The notes beneath the pieces were generated by a model, which was not told the DNA's origin, searched no databases, and saw nothing but the letters and a program-made list of their open reading frames with translations. The translations under genes were made by a program, and so were the position numbers. From the NCBI GenBank assembly GCA_017545665.1, contig JAFWKQ010000051.1, positions 1-33,041 on the forward strand: DNA of 33,041 bases. The letters are read 5' to 3'. Shown here one piece after another: positions 1-11,360 of this stretch. Every line of letters starts with the position of its first letter. Positions within the stretch are counted from its first letter, which is position 1. This DNA comes from Atopobiaceae bacterium. GTDB taxonomy: Bacteria > Actinomycetota > Coriobacteriia > Coriobacteriales > Atopobiaceae.

Positions 1-41
1 CGAAGCGAGCGCGGAGCCGCATGCGGGGAGGCGCGGGGCCA
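1..41 (+). repeat. Hairpin repeat, copy A (truncated by window edge)
   Basis: The first 20 bases match the second half of the core shared by six other elements in this window (CGAAGCGAGCGCGGAGCCGC). They are followed by the right-arm start ATGCGGGG seen in copies C and D. The left arm lies outside the window, so pairing cannot be tested. The element has the same orientation as all other copies and lies upstream of the P-type ATPase gene. Confidence 0.8.
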
Positions 42-88
42 TAGGCCTCCCTGCCCAACTGCCCAAAACATGAGTATAAATTCGCCCG

Positions 89-115
89 TTGCCCAACGTT
101 GCGAACCTGTACAAT
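89..115 (+). promoter_or_regulatory. Candidate promoter of the P-type ATPase operon
   Basis: TACAAT at 110-115 is a 5/6 match to a sigma70 -10 hexamer, and a TTGCCC at 89-94 could serve as a -35. The 15 bp spacer is short, so the -35 assignment is weak. Transcription would begin near 121, giving a leader of about 40 nt before the ATG at 164. This rests on consensus matching only. Confidence 0.45.
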
Positions 116-163
116 AGCGTGGCTAGACATTGTTGTCGCATGGCTTTGGATGGGTAGTTTTAT

Positions 164-2559
164 ATGAGTGAGGTAGCATTGGACGCAACAGACTTGCAGG
201 GGTTAACCAGCGCAGAGGTGGCCGAGCGCGTGGCGCAGGGCAAAACCAACGCAAACACCGACGTAAAGACCAAGAGCGTGGGTCAGATTCTCCGCGAGCA
301 TGCGCTAACGCTTTTCAACTTTGTGAACATAGCATTGGCGATCTTGGTTGCGGTTACGGGCCAGTATCGCAACATGACCTTCATGCTGGTCGTAGTCATC
401 AATCTCGTGGTGGGTGTCGTACAGGAGGTTCGCGCCAAGCGCATGGTTGACCAGCTCTCCATCGTAACGGCGAGCAAGGTCCGCGTGATTCGCGACGGAG
501 CGGAGCAGGAGGTCAGCGTGGACGACCTCGTCCTGGACGACCTGTATGTGCTTTCGCATGGCGACCAGGTGCCTGCCGACGCCATCGTTATAAAGGGCGG
601 GCCGGCGGTGGACGAGAGCCTGCTTACGGGCGAGAGCAACCATATTGAAAAGCGTCCGGGAGACGAGCTCTTCTCGGGCAGTTTCATCGTGGCGGGTGCG
701 GTAACCGCTCGCGTGTCGCGCGTGGGTTTGGACGGCTATGCGGCAAAGATCAACGCGGAAGCCCGCTATGTAAAGGCGGTGTCGTCCGAGATTCTGTCCA
801 CGCTCAACATGATTATAAAATATGCCACCATTGCCTTGGTCCCGCTGGGCGTGGGGCTCTTCTTGCGCACCGCGTTTATGGAGGGAACGTCCTTCAACGA
901 CGCGATCCTGTCTACGGTGGCCGCCGTGGTGGGCATGATTCCCCAGGGTTTGGTGCTGCTTACGTCAAGTGTCTTTGCCATAGCGACCACACGCCTGGGT
1001 GCTCGCAAGGTGTTGGTGCAGCAGCAGTACTGCGTGGAGACGCTCGCTCGTGTGGATACCCTTTGCCTGGACAAGACGGGTACCATTACCAGTGGAAAGA
1101 TGGAAGTCACCGCAGTGCGTGCGTCGGGCGACTCACCTTACGACGACGATAAGTCGCACGATCTGCTTCGCTGCGCGACCACGGTTATGTCGGCCAATGG
1201 TGAGGACGCCAACGAGACGGCCCTAGCCATTCTTGCCTATGCGGACGAGATGGGCTTCGAGTCCTATCCCATTGCACGTGAGGTGCCCTTTTCCAGCGCC
1301 CGTAAGTATTCGGGCTGCGTTACCAAGGACGGTCGGTGCATAGTGGTTGGCGCCGCGCAGTTTGTTCTTGGCGACCTCTTTGCGCGCTACGAATCGGAGG
1401 TTCGCTCGTTTGCGCCGACCGAGCGCGTGCTTACGGTTGCGGAGGTTTCGGAGTTCGGCCAGAAGAACGAGATCGTGGGGGAGCCTATTGTGCTCGGGTA
1501 TTTGGGCATAAGCGACGAGGTGCGCGCCTCCGCGCCCGAGACCATAGACTTCTTTAAGGCTCAGGGTGTAAATCTCAAGGTAATCTCTGGTGATGACCCT
1601 GCCACGGTTTCGGCGATTGCCAATGGCGTGGGCATAGCGGGCGCAAAGGATTACGTTGATGCCACCACGCTCGTTACGGATGAGGAGCTCTTGGAGGCGG
1701 CGCGCACCAAGACCGTATTCGGCCGTGTGACGCCACAGCAGAAGCGCAGTCTCGTGCGTGCCCTTCACTCGGATGGGCACGTGGTGGCCATGACGGGCGA
1801 TGGCGTAAACGACGTGCTGGCACTCAAGGAGGCAGACTGCTCGGTGGCCATGGCGGCGGGGTCTGCCGCCGCACGAAACGTGGCCGAGATCGTGCTCGCC
1901 GACAACGACTTTGCCCATATGCCTGAGGTTGTGGACGAGGGCAGGCGTTCGATAAACAATTTGCAGCGCTCGGCATCGCTCTTTCTGGTGAAGACGGTCT
2001 TCTCGGCGGTGCTGGCGTTGGTGTGCATATTCCTGCCACCGTACCCGTTCATTCCCATTCAGATGACGTTGCTTTCATCCTCCGTAATTGGTTGGCCGTC
2101 GTTCGTCTTGGCGCTCGAGCCCAACCACGAGCGCGTGAAGGGCAACTTCCTCGCAAACGTGCTCAGACGCTCGTTGCCGGCCTCGGCGGCCATCGTGGTG
2201 GCCCTTGTTGGCGTCCAGGTGTGCGAGCGGGCGTTTGGACTCGAATTTTCCGAGGCGTCGACCCTATCCATGTTCCTTGTGGGCATCATTGGCACGGCTC
2301 TGATCGTAAAGATCTCTCTGCCACTCACGCCGTTGCGTGGGGCCCTCATTGTGAGCGTGGTGGCATTGCTCTTGGGTGGTAGCATCCTGTTTAGGGAATT
2401 CTTCAAGCTCGCGCCCATGACGAGTCCCATGATCATATTCCTTTTTGTGGTTGGAGCGCTTTCGCTTGCGCTCTTCCTATATTTGTATGCTCGCTTGGAC
2501 GGTGGAGATGGCAAGTCGGATCCCGTCGCAAACATTGTGGCTAAGCTGGAGGAGAGGGT

Positions 2560-2563
<4 letters not shown>
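164..2563 (+). CDS. Cation-translocating P-type ATPase, CtpE-like (probable Ca2+ transporter)
   Basis: Membrane ATPase of 799 aa that should move a cation across the plasma membrane using ATP. All P-type landmarks are visible: the actuator TGES at about residues 155-158, the phosphorylated Asp303 in DKTGTIT, the hinge TGDGVND at 544-550, and a transmembrane M4 motif MIPQGL just before the phosphorylation domain. Several hydrophobic helices follow the hinge. Length and motif style resemble mycobacterial CtpE (about 797 aa, reported as a calcium importer), so Ca2+ is the best guess; the substrate is inferred, not shown. There is no N-terminal metal-binding CxxC domain, which argues against a Cu/Zn/Cd exporter. 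The ATG at 164 has only a weak ribosome binding site (TGGGTAG). The stop overlaps the aconitase start as ATGA, so the two are translationally coupled. Confidence 0.85.
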
Positions 2564-5214
<2,651 letters not shown>

Positions 5215-5215
5215 G

Positions 5216-6187
5216 ATGTCCGTTGCCTGCCCAAACTGCGGCACGCACATAGAGGACCCCAATACCGAGGTGTGCCCTGCGTGTAGGCATCGCCTCGGTA
5301 GCGGTCCGACCATGGACGTGGAGGAGGACGTGCGATGGTGCGAGAGCTGCGGATCTCCCATACCGGCTGGCAACAAGGCCTGTCCCGAGTGCGGTATGCC
5401 GGTGGAGGGCGCCTTTGACGAGGAACAGCGTGAGCGGTTCTCGGTGCGTCCCGTCTACGACGCGAAAAAGGAAGGCCAGCAGGAGCCTGAGCTCAATAGC
5501 GCCATTCCGCCAGCACCAGAGACAGGCGACAAAAAGGTTAGCGCCGAAGAGCGTCGCCGTCGCAATCGCCTCATGTTGGTCTCGGCGCTTGCCGCCATCC
5601 TGCTGGTTGGCGGCGTGTCGCTCTACATAACCAGGCCATGGGACCCAGATGCCTACAAAACCCATGCGATGAAGGATGCCGATACCTCTATGGAGGGCTT
5701 TCCAGGCGAGAAGACCCATCTGAGCTCCCAGGATCTTAAAGAGGAAGAGGAGCGCAAGGCGTTGGTCAGCGAAATGGAAAGCGCGATGAACGAAATCTAC
5801 GCGCGCTTGGAAACGATAGCGAACGAAGCCAAGGAGTCCCGCGATTTGCTTGTGTCTACCGGATCTACCGGGAGCAAGCAATACCTTTACGACGATGCGG
5901 CGGGCGAGCAGGTAGCTCAAATGCAGCGAAAGCTGGATGATGCAAAGTCGCAGCTGGAGGGCCTATCGCTTGACAGCGCGCAAAAAGAGCGAAAAGAGAA
6001 GATCTTGGTTCTTGTGGGCTATTTGCGTGGCGCGGTAGACGTTCTTGCAAACGCTTGGTCTGCGGCCAGCCAGGATGCGGGATCGCCAGACCAAATGGTG
6101 CGGGCCAACGCGATTTTGCGCGGCAGCGCCGGATCTCGCGGCTTTGACGAGTGGTACGAGCTTTTTCAAAATGCATATGCGTCATAA
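5216..6187 (+). CDS. Zinc-ribbon membrane protein of unknown function
   Basis: Protein of 323 aa with two N-terminal zinc ribbons (CPNC...CPAC at about residues 5-23 and CESC...CPEC at about 43-60). A low-complexity charged linker and one membrane helix (about 119-138, preceded by RRRRNR) follow. The helix is followed by a mostly helical domain with coiled-coil character (about 170-250). By the positive-inside rule the ribbons are cytoplasmic and the helical domain is outside. I do not recognise a specific family beyond the general double-zinc-ribbon group. I chose ATG 5216, one base after the aconitase TAA, because the upstream in-frame ATG at 5195 lies inside aconitase and adds residues unrelated to the ribbon. 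Repeat element copy B follows, which suggests this is the last gene of the unit. Confidence 0.75.
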   Translation: MSVACPNCGTHIEDPNTEVCPACRHRLGSGPTMDVEEDVRWCESCGSPIPAGNKACPECGMPVEGAFDEEQRERFSVRPVYDAKKEGQQEPELNSAIPPAPETGDKKVSAEERRRRNRLMLVSALAAILLVGGVSLYITRPWDPDAYKTHAMKDADTSMEGFPGEKTHLSSQDLKEEEERKALVSEMESAMNEIYARLETIANEAKESRDLLVSTGSTGSKQYLYDDAAGEQVAQMQRKLDDAKSQLEGLSLDSAQKERKEKILVLVGYLRGAVDVLANAWSAASQDAGSPDQMVRANAILRGSAGSRGFDEWYELFQNAYAS

Positions 6188-6210
6188 ACAGGATCACGCC
6201 CTCTCCCGTG

Positions 6211-6280
6211 CCGCCCCGCCTGCGGCGACTCACGAAGTGAGCGAGCGAAGCGGGCGCGGAGCCGCAGGCGGGCGGGGCGC
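6211..6280 (+). repeat. Hairpin repeat, copy B
   Basis: The shared core runs from GCGGC at 6222 to GCCGC at 6265 and contains GACTCACGAAGTGAG and GCGAGCGAAGCG. The arms CCCGCCTGCGGC (6215-6226) and GCCGCAGGCGGG (6261-6272) are perfect 12-bp reverse complements. Inside the core, CTCAC-GAA-GTGAG can form a small hairpin. The element lies 24 bp after the zinc-ribbon gene. It could act as a transcription terminator, but no T-run follows. Confidence 0.85.
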
Positions 6281-6384
6281 TGTCATGGGGTGTGAATAGT
6301 TGCGCAAACAGTGAGGTACGCGTTATGGTTGAGCCTGGAGCGTGTTACTTTGCGGCATTTGCAATAATAGTCGTGTGAGATGAG

Positions 6385-6412
6385 TGTGAAAATGCCTTCA
6401 TCCTGTTAGAAT
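6385..6412 (+). promoter_or_regulatory. Candidate extended -10 promoter of the cell-shape operon
   Basis: TGTTAGAAT at 6404-6412 fits an extended -10 element (TGn plus TAGAAT, 5/6 to TATAAT). A weak -35 (TGTGAA, 6385-6390) lies 16 bp upstream. Transcription would start near 6419 and give a leader of about 29 nt before the cyclophilin ATG. The rest of the 6281-6447 gap shows nothing else that I can name. Confidence 0.45.
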
Positions 6413-6447
6413 CTACTCCGTGTATTGGCTTTATATAGGAGGTCGGA

Positions 6448-6999
6448 ATGGGGCTCTTTGGCGAGAAGTTGCGCGAACCCGCGTATGATGTGCGCGGAGA
6501 CGAGGTCGCAGTTCTTAAGACCTCGCGCGGGACCATTCGAGTGAGGCTCGACGGGGCGGGCGCGCCCATTCACGTGAGCAACTTCTGCGAATTGGCTCAG
6601 TCTAGGTTCTATGATGGGACCAAGTTCCATCGCTACGTGCCTGGCTTTGTTATTCAGGGCGGTGATCCCAACACGCGCGACATGCTGCCACAGGATGTGG
6701 TGGCGCAAAAGCGAGGTCCAAAGGGTATGCCGGGAACAGGTGGCCCTGGCTACAGGATTCGTGAGGAGTTCACCACGAATCCACGCAACAGCCATGAGGA
6801 CGGTGCGTTGGCTATGGCGCGTTCGCAGGATCCTAATTCGGCGGGATCGCAGTTCTACTTTTGTTTGGGACCCCAACATGGGTTGGATTCGGGCTACACC
6901 GTATTTGGCTCGACCCTCGAAGGTATGGATGTCATCGCGTCGCTGCGCGTTGGCGATGTGCTCGAGTCGGTAACTATCGAGCATCAGGAAGAGCAGTAG
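6448..6999 (+). CDS. Cyclophilin-type peptidyl-prolyl cis-trans isomerase
   Basis: Single-domain cyclophilin of 183 aa that catalyses cis-trans isomerisation of Xaa-Pro bonds. Family landmarks are present: FHRYVPGFVIQGGDP around residues 55-70 with the catalytic Arg, and SQFYFCL followed by a conserved LDSGYTVFG block. There is no signal peptide or lipobox, so it is probably cytoplasmic. The ATG has a textbook ribosome binding site (AGGAGG at 6437-6442, 5-nt gap). It is the first gene of a unit leading into the rod-shape genes and is separated by only 18 bp from the TPR gene. A functional link to cell shape is suggested only by position. Confidence 0.9.
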   Translation: MGLFGEKLREPAYDVRGDEVAVLKTSRGTIRVRLDGAGAPIHVSNFCELAQSRFYDGTKFHRYVPGFVIQGGDPNTRDMLPQDVVAQKRGPKGMPGTGGPGYRIREEFTTNPRNSHEDGALAMARSQDPNSAGSQFYFCLGPQHGLDSGYTVFGSTLEGMDVIASLRVGDVLESVTIEHQEEQ

Positions 7000-7017
7000 A
7001 GGCAACGAGGAGCAATT

Positions 7018-8457
7018 GTGAATCAGCAGTTATTTGAGTCAGGCTATGCAGCGTATCAGGCAGGGGATTGGGCAAATGCTGCCTCACTGCTGGGGCAGGC
7101 GAAGGATGCCGGAGAGCTGTCTGGCCGTGTGGATCACCTCAGGGGCAATGCCCTCATGCAGACGAATCGCTACGACGAAGCGGCGCAGGCCTACGCCGAG
7201 GCGCTAAGCGACACATCCTATGGGAACGTAGGCGCGCTCAATACCAACCGCGGTCGCGCGCTGGTGGCTTGCGGTCGCCTCGACGAGGCCGTGGAAGCGC
7301 TTAACGCCGCTACGCAGGACGCCTCATATCGCACGCCCTATAAGGCGTATATGGCCATGGGTGGCGCCTATCGCGCCATGGGCGATACCCGTAGCGCGGG
7401 CATCGCCTTTAGAAACGCCGCCATCGACGAGTCTAACCCCGATCCAAGTGTGTCGCTACGCAAGCTGGGTGGCTGTTTCATGGAACTCGGACGGCCTGCG
7501 GATGCCGTGGAGTCCTATCGCACCGCGCTTGACTTCTCCTCGAGTGCGCAGGCGCAGAACGCGATCTATTGCGACCTCGCTCTTGCCTACGTTGCGACCA
7601 ACCGCATGAGTGAGGCCGTGGATGCCTTCGATCATGCTGTGGCCGATGGAACCTATACGCTTTCGGCAGAGGCTCAGGCATCCTATGATGCCGCGCGCAA
7701 TGCCGTTGCCGCTCGCGCGGGTGAGCGTCGTACCTCGGATACCGATGACTTCTTGGCTGCGGCTGGTTACGGGCAGTATCCTGTGGATCCGCTCGATCCC
7801 ACCGGTGAGACTTCGGGCAACCTCATGCCAAGCCCTGAGGACACGGGCTTCTTCTCCATTAGCGAGGAGGAGATCGTGAACGACGATCGAAAGGGTCGCC
7901 GTCGCGGTGGAAAAGTCGTTATTGTCTTGCTCGTCATCCTGCTCTTGCTCGGCGCTGCCGGCGGCGTGGCATACTACATGGGCTTTGGCTGGCCTATGCA
8001 GGAGTCTGTGGTACAGGGCATGTTTGAGTCGCGCACCAAGGGCGATAGCCTCGACCGCTACATCTCGGGTTCCCTTGGCGATAACGAGCGTAAGCAGATC
8101 GAGGCGCTCGTTCCCAAGAATGCGAAGGTTTCGATCAGTGGCGTAGACCGGTCCACCAGCAATTCCGAAGTGCGTGTTACCGCCACGCTTGCTGAGGGTG
8201 GGGAGCGTAGCTATACGATCAAGCTCGTTCGCGATGGAATTGGCTGGAAGGTTAGCAGCCTTGAGCCTGCCTTCGTCTCTACCGACAACGCTGCGCTATC
8301 GTCGAGCAGCTCGAGCGCAAGCAGCTCGAGCGCAAGCAGCTCGAGCGCAAGCAGCTCGAGCTCGAGTGCGCAACCTGCCGAAGAGGCACCCGCACAAGAG
8401 GAGGCACCGGCAGGAGACGAGGCTGCCTCGACTGAGGGAGAGGTTCCCCAAGGCTAA
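7018..8457 (+). CDS. TPR-repeat membrane protein with Ser-rich tail
   Basis: Protein of 479 aa. Residues 1 to about 230 are a series of tetratricopeptide repeats (for example YDEAAQAYAEAL, LDEAVEALNAAT, PADAVESYRTAL), which usually bind protein partners. A linker and a basic patch (DRKGRRRGGK) precede one membrane helix at about 299-321. A small folded domain follows (about 325-425) with a pattern like NTF2/DUF4878-type exported domains (weak resemblance). The protein ends in a Ser/Ala run and an acidic tail. Predicted topology is TPR inside and small domain plus tail outside. The start is GTG 7018 with GAGGAG 7 bp upstream. It lies between a cyclophilin and mreB, so it may be an accessory part of the cell-elongation machinery; that is inference. 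Confidence 0.8.
   Translation: MNQQLFESGYAAYQAGDWANAASLLGQAKDAGELSGRVDHLRGNALMQTNRYDEAAQAYAEALSDTSYGNVGALNTNRGRALVACGRLDEAVEALNAATQDASYRTPYKAYMAMGGAYRAMGDTRSAGIAFRNAAIDESNPDPSVSLRKLGGCFMELGRPADAVESYRTALDFSSSAQAQNAIYCDLALAYVATNRMSEAVDAFDHAVADGTYTLSAEAQASYDAARNAVAARAGERRTSDTDDFLAAAGYGQYPVDPLDPTGETSGNLMPSPEDTGFFSISEEEIVNDDRKGRRRGGKVVIVLLVILLLLGAAGGVAYYMGFGWPMQESVVQGMFESRTKGDSLDRYISGSLGDNERKQIEALVPKNAKVSISGVDRSTSNSEVRVTATLAEGGERSYTIKLVRDGIGWKVSSLEPAFVSTDNAALSSSSSSASSSSASSSSASSSSSSAQPAEEAPAQEEAPAGDEAASTEGEVPQG
8305..8360 (+). repeat. In-frame 15-bp tandem repeat (Ser-Ser-Ser-Ser-Ala)
   Basis: Three perfect copies of AGCAGCTCGAGCGCA (8305-8319, 8320-8334, 8335-8349) are followed by a partial fourth. 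The unit is codon-aligned and encodes SSSSA in the extracellular tail of the TPR protein. Changes in copy number would keep the reading frame. Confidence 0.9.
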
Positions 8458-8505
8458 TTATTGGCGTTCTTCCGCACGCAGCACTAGTACGAAGGATTGG
8501 AAGAA

Positions 8506-9549
8506 ATGGCGTTCTTTGACTCATTGTTTAGCGAGTATGGTGGTGACCTCGCAATCGATTTGGGCACCGCCAACACGCTTGTGTCTGCCCGAGGCAGAGG
8601 TATCGTGCTCAACGAACCCTCGGTTGTTGCCATTGACAAGGCAGAGGATCGCGTGTTGGCGGTTGGCGCCGATGCAAAGCGCATGATAGGTCGTACGCCT
8701 GGTTCAATAATCGCCGAGCGACCGCTCAAAGACGGAGTGATCGCTGACTTCGACGTCACCGAGGTCATGCTTCGCTACTTTATTGAGAAGTCGCGCGAGA
8801 GGCAGTATCCGTGGACGCCGCGACCGCGTGTAGTGGTGTGCGTTCCTTCGGGCGTCACCTCCGTGGAGAAGCGTGCCGTCTTTGAGGCGACCATCCAGGC
8901 TGGTGCGCGTCAGGCATTCCTTATTGAGGAGCCCATGGCAGCGGCGATTGGCGCAGATCTTCCCATCGAGGATCCTACAGGCTCCATGGTTGTAGACATC
9001 GGTGGCGGTACCACCGAGGTGGCCGTAATCGCAATGGGCGGTATCGTGGTCTCGAAATCCATACGTACCGCAGGCGACGAATTCGACCAGACGATTCTTG
9101 AGCACGTACGTGATGTGTACAAGCTTTCCATTGGCGAAAGAACGGCCGAGGACATCAAGATCAAGGTTGGGTCTGCGGCGCCACTGCTGGAAGAGCTCGA
9201 TGTGGAGGTAAACGGCCGCGATGTTATGAGCGGTATGCCAAAGACGGTGCGCATTGAGAGCGAGGAGATTCGTCGCGCGCTCGACAAGCCGCTGGACGAG
9301 GTGACTAAGGCGGTTAAGGACGCATTGGATGCCACGCCTCCCGATTTGGCGAGCGACCTTATGTATTACGGAATACTGCTCACGGGTGGCGGTGCCTATT
9401 TAAGAGGGTTGGACCAGCGGCTGCGCGAGGAGACGGGTGTGCCGGTAAACGTGAGTCCCACAGCGCTGGAGAACGTCGTGAACGGCTGCGCTCGTGTCCT
9501 GGAGGCCAATGCGCTGTCCGGAGGTTTTGTCCAGAGTGCTGGCCTTTAG
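8506..9549 (+). CDS. mreB: Rod shape-determining protein MreB
   Basis: Bacterial actin of 347 aa that forms membrane-associated filaments guiding lateral peptidoglycan synthesis. Actin-fold nucleotide motifs are visible: phosphate-1 DLGTANTLV (about residues 18-26), phosphate-2 DIGGGTTEVAVI, and the adenosine loop LTGGGAYLRGL near the C-terminus. The N-terminus MAFFDSLFSEYGGD is typical. I chose ATG 8506 because GAAGGA (8491-8496) sits 9 bp upstream; a TTG at 8497 would give three extra residues. It is followed by mreC, mreD, PBP2 and rodA, all closely spaced, which indicates one elongasome operon. Confidence 0.96.
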   Translation: MAFFDSLFSEYGGDLAIDLGTANTLVSARGRGIVLNEPSVVAIDKAEDRVLAVGADAKRMIGRTPGSIIAERPLKDGVIADFDVTEVMLRYFIEKSRERQYPWTPRPRVVVCVPSGVTSVEKRAVFEATIQAGARQAFLIEEPMAAAIGADLPIEDPTGSMVVDIGGGTTEVAVIAMGGIVVSKSIRTAGDEFDQTILEHVRDVYKLSIGERTAEDIKIKVGSAAPLLEELDVEVNGRDVMSGMPKTVRIESEEIRRALDKPLDEVTKAVKDALDATPPDLASDLMYYGILLTGGGAYLRGLDQRLREETGVPVNVSPTALENVVNGCARVLEANALSGGFVQSAGL

Positions 9550-9561
9550 GAGCCAAGACCT

Positions 9562-10776
9562 ATGCCCAAGATGCCTTCCATGCCGAGCGCGCGCAATCGG
9601 CCCTCAACATCTAAGCTACGTCGCGGTGACGCGGGCAGTGGCGCTGGCTTGGTAACCATCATATTCGTGGTGATTTCCCTCGTTGTCTTTACCATAAGCG
9701 TGCGTGAAGACGGAAACGGCTTCTTCTCATCCGCGCGTGGCGTTGTCCAAACCGTTGTGTCACCGTTACGCATGGCAGGGGCCGCAGTGTGCGCTCCCTT
9801 TTCGGGCATGGGTAACATTGTGCGAAATCTTACGGCCGAGGAAAAGACGCTTTCGGACCTCAAGGCGGAAAACGAGAGGCTCTCTGCGCGAAACGTCGAG
9901 CTAGAGGAGGCCGAGATAACGGCACGGCAGCTCCAAGAGTTGCTTGATCTAAAGAGCTCGTACAATCTGCAGTCTACGGCGGCTCGCGTGATAGCGGGCT
10001 CTACCGATTCCTGGACGTCGTCTGCAACCATAGACAAGGGCTCGGCGTCTGGCATTGGGGTAGGAATGCCCGTGGTAAACAGCAAGGGCGCTGTGGGTCA
10101 GGTTATATCGAGCGCGGCAACCACCTCTACGGTGCGGTTGCTCTCGGACGAGAGTTCGTCGGTCTCGGCAATGATACAGTCGAGTCGAGCTCAGGGCATG
10201 TTGCGCGGGTCGCCCGACGGAACCATCTACCTTTCGTTCATACGTACCGACAACGCGGTGAATCCAGGCGACGTCCTTGTGACGAGCGGATTGGGCGGTG
10301 TGTTTCCCAAAGGATTGCCGTTGGGCAAAGTGTCGAGCGTCGAGAGCTCGCCGGGGTCCACGTACTACACTATTGTGGTTGAGCCCTTTACGACGGTTGC
10401 CAACCTCGAGGAAGTGCTGGTTGTTACCTCGCTCACCGAGGAGCAAGAGGCAACGGCCGAAGACATCGCCGCCGCAGATGCGGCAGACCTCGAGGCCGCG
10501 TCGGGTCAGCGCGTAGAAGCACAGGACAAACGGGGTGAGGACAAGGGCGACTCCGATCAAGCCAAGCCTAACGGGACCTCCGAAAACGAGGATCAGGGAT
10601 CGGCCAGCTCCTCAACAAATGATTCCAGGGTCAATGGTAGCAGCTCGTCTGCGCGCAGCTCGAGCTCGAGCAGCGCGCAGACGAGCGGCGAGTCTGGCAG
10701 GACGGATGGCTCCGAGGGCTCAGATGAGGCACAGGGATACACGTCGCCGCACGATACGTCGGGAAGGGTGGGATAG
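9562..10776 (+). CDS. mreC: Rod shape-determining protein MreC with long acidic/Ser-rich tail
   Basis: Bitopic membrane protein of 404 aa that links MreB and the wall synthases. It has a cytoplasmic N-terminus, one membrane helix (about 29-47), a coiled coil (about 90-130) and the paired beta domain (about 134-288, with DKGSASGIGVGMPVV and GSPDGTIYL). An unusual tail of about 115 residues rich in Asp, Glu and Ser follows (about 290-404, including two Ser runs). The tail is outside the cell by topology and is low complexity. Typical MreC proteins of about 270-300 aa stop near the end of the beta domain. The start is ATG 9562, with AGGAG 10 bp upstream in the mreB stop region. mreD begins 2 bp after the stop. 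Confidence 0.93.
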   Translation: MPKMPSMPSARNRPSTSKLRRGDAGSGAGLVTIIFVVISLVVFTISVREDGNGFFSSARGVVQTVVSPLRMAGAAVCAPFSGMGNIVRNLTAEEKTLSDLKAENERLSARNVELEEAEITARQLQELLDLKSSYNLQSTAARVIAGSTDSWTSSATIDKGSASGIGVGMPVVNSKGAVGQVISSAATTSTVRLLSDESSSVSAMIQSSRAQGMLRGSPDGTIYLSFIRTDNAVNPGDVLVTSGLGGVFPKGLPLGKVSSVESSPGSTYYTIVVEPFTTVANLEEVLVVTSLTEEQEATAEDIAAADAADLEAASGQRVEAQDKRGEDKGDSDQAKPNGTSENEDQGSASSSTNDSRVNGSSSSARSSSSSSAQTSGESGRTDGSEGSDEAQGYTSPHDTSGRVG

Positions 10777-10778
10777 CC

Positions 10779-11345
10779 GTGCAGGTAAACGACACGCATA
10801 AGAGTCGGCGCGGGACCATCGTCTTTGCCGTTGGCTGTCTTCTGTTGCAGGTTGTGCTCTCGCCAAACATTGGCATGGGCAACGGTCGCATAAACTTTGC
10901 ATTGGTATTCGTGGGAGTCTATGCATTGTCGACTGGCGGTAAGAGCGCGGTAATCGCTGGCTTTGTGGCAGGATTTTTGTTTGACCTCCTCTCCACTGGC
11001 CCCGTGGGCCTTATGGCGGGTTTGCTCACGCTGCTTGGCTATGCCTTGGGCATAGAGGAGCGCAATCGATTCTCCGATGGATTTGTGTCATCGCTTTCCA
11101 CGTTTGGCGTGGCGTCGCTCGTGGTAATAAGCGTCTATCACCTTGCGATGTACATGCTTGGCTCATCTGCGGGTGTCGTAGATTTGCTGTTTTTGCGCAT
11201 CCTGCCCACCTTTGCCCTTACGTACGTGGCCTTTTTGCCCTTCGCCTACTTCCAAGTCCGCAATACTGCGTCTGGTAGGGCAAAGCATGCCGGAGGCAAG
11301 GCGACGGGCTTGCGTGAGAGCCATTACGACACGAGGAACCTTTAG
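10779..11345 (+). CDS. mreD: Rod shape-determining protein MreD
   Basis: Integral membrane protein of 188 aa with about five hydrophobic segments and the characteristic FALVFVGVYALSTGGKSAVIAG and GFLFDLLSTGPVGLMAGL region (DLL...G at about residues 67-80). It is assigned by these motifs and by its position directly after mreC. It partners MreC in the elongasome. The start is GTG 10779, two bases after the mreC stop, with GGGAAGGGTGG just upstream. The C-terminal tail is basic and probably cytoplasmic. Confidence 0.9.
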   Translation: MQVNDTHKSRRGTIVFAVGCLLLQVVLSPNIGMGNGRINFALVFVGVYALSTGGKSAVIAGFVAGFLFDLLSTGPVGLMAGLLTLLGYALGIEERNRFSDGFVSSLSTFGVASLVVISVYHLAMYMLGSSAGVVDLLFLRILPTFALTYVAFLPFAYFQVRNTASGRAKHAGGKATGLRESHYDTRNL

Positions 11346-11360
11346 GGGAGGCACAACCCC

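Noticed and set aside
140..157. A five-codon upstream frame (ATG to TAG) before the P-type ATPase
   Set aside because: It has no ribosome binding site and is short enough to be chance.
6211..6280. Hairpin repeats as CRISPR repeats or an integron attC array
   Set aside because: Copies are scattered singly or in pairs between housekeeping operons, without regular spacers, cas genes or an integrase.
8461..8490. A separate mreB promoter (TTGGCG, 18 bp, TAGTAC)
   Set aside because: The -10 matches only three of six bases, and the 48-bp gap after the TPR gene is compatible with co-transcription.
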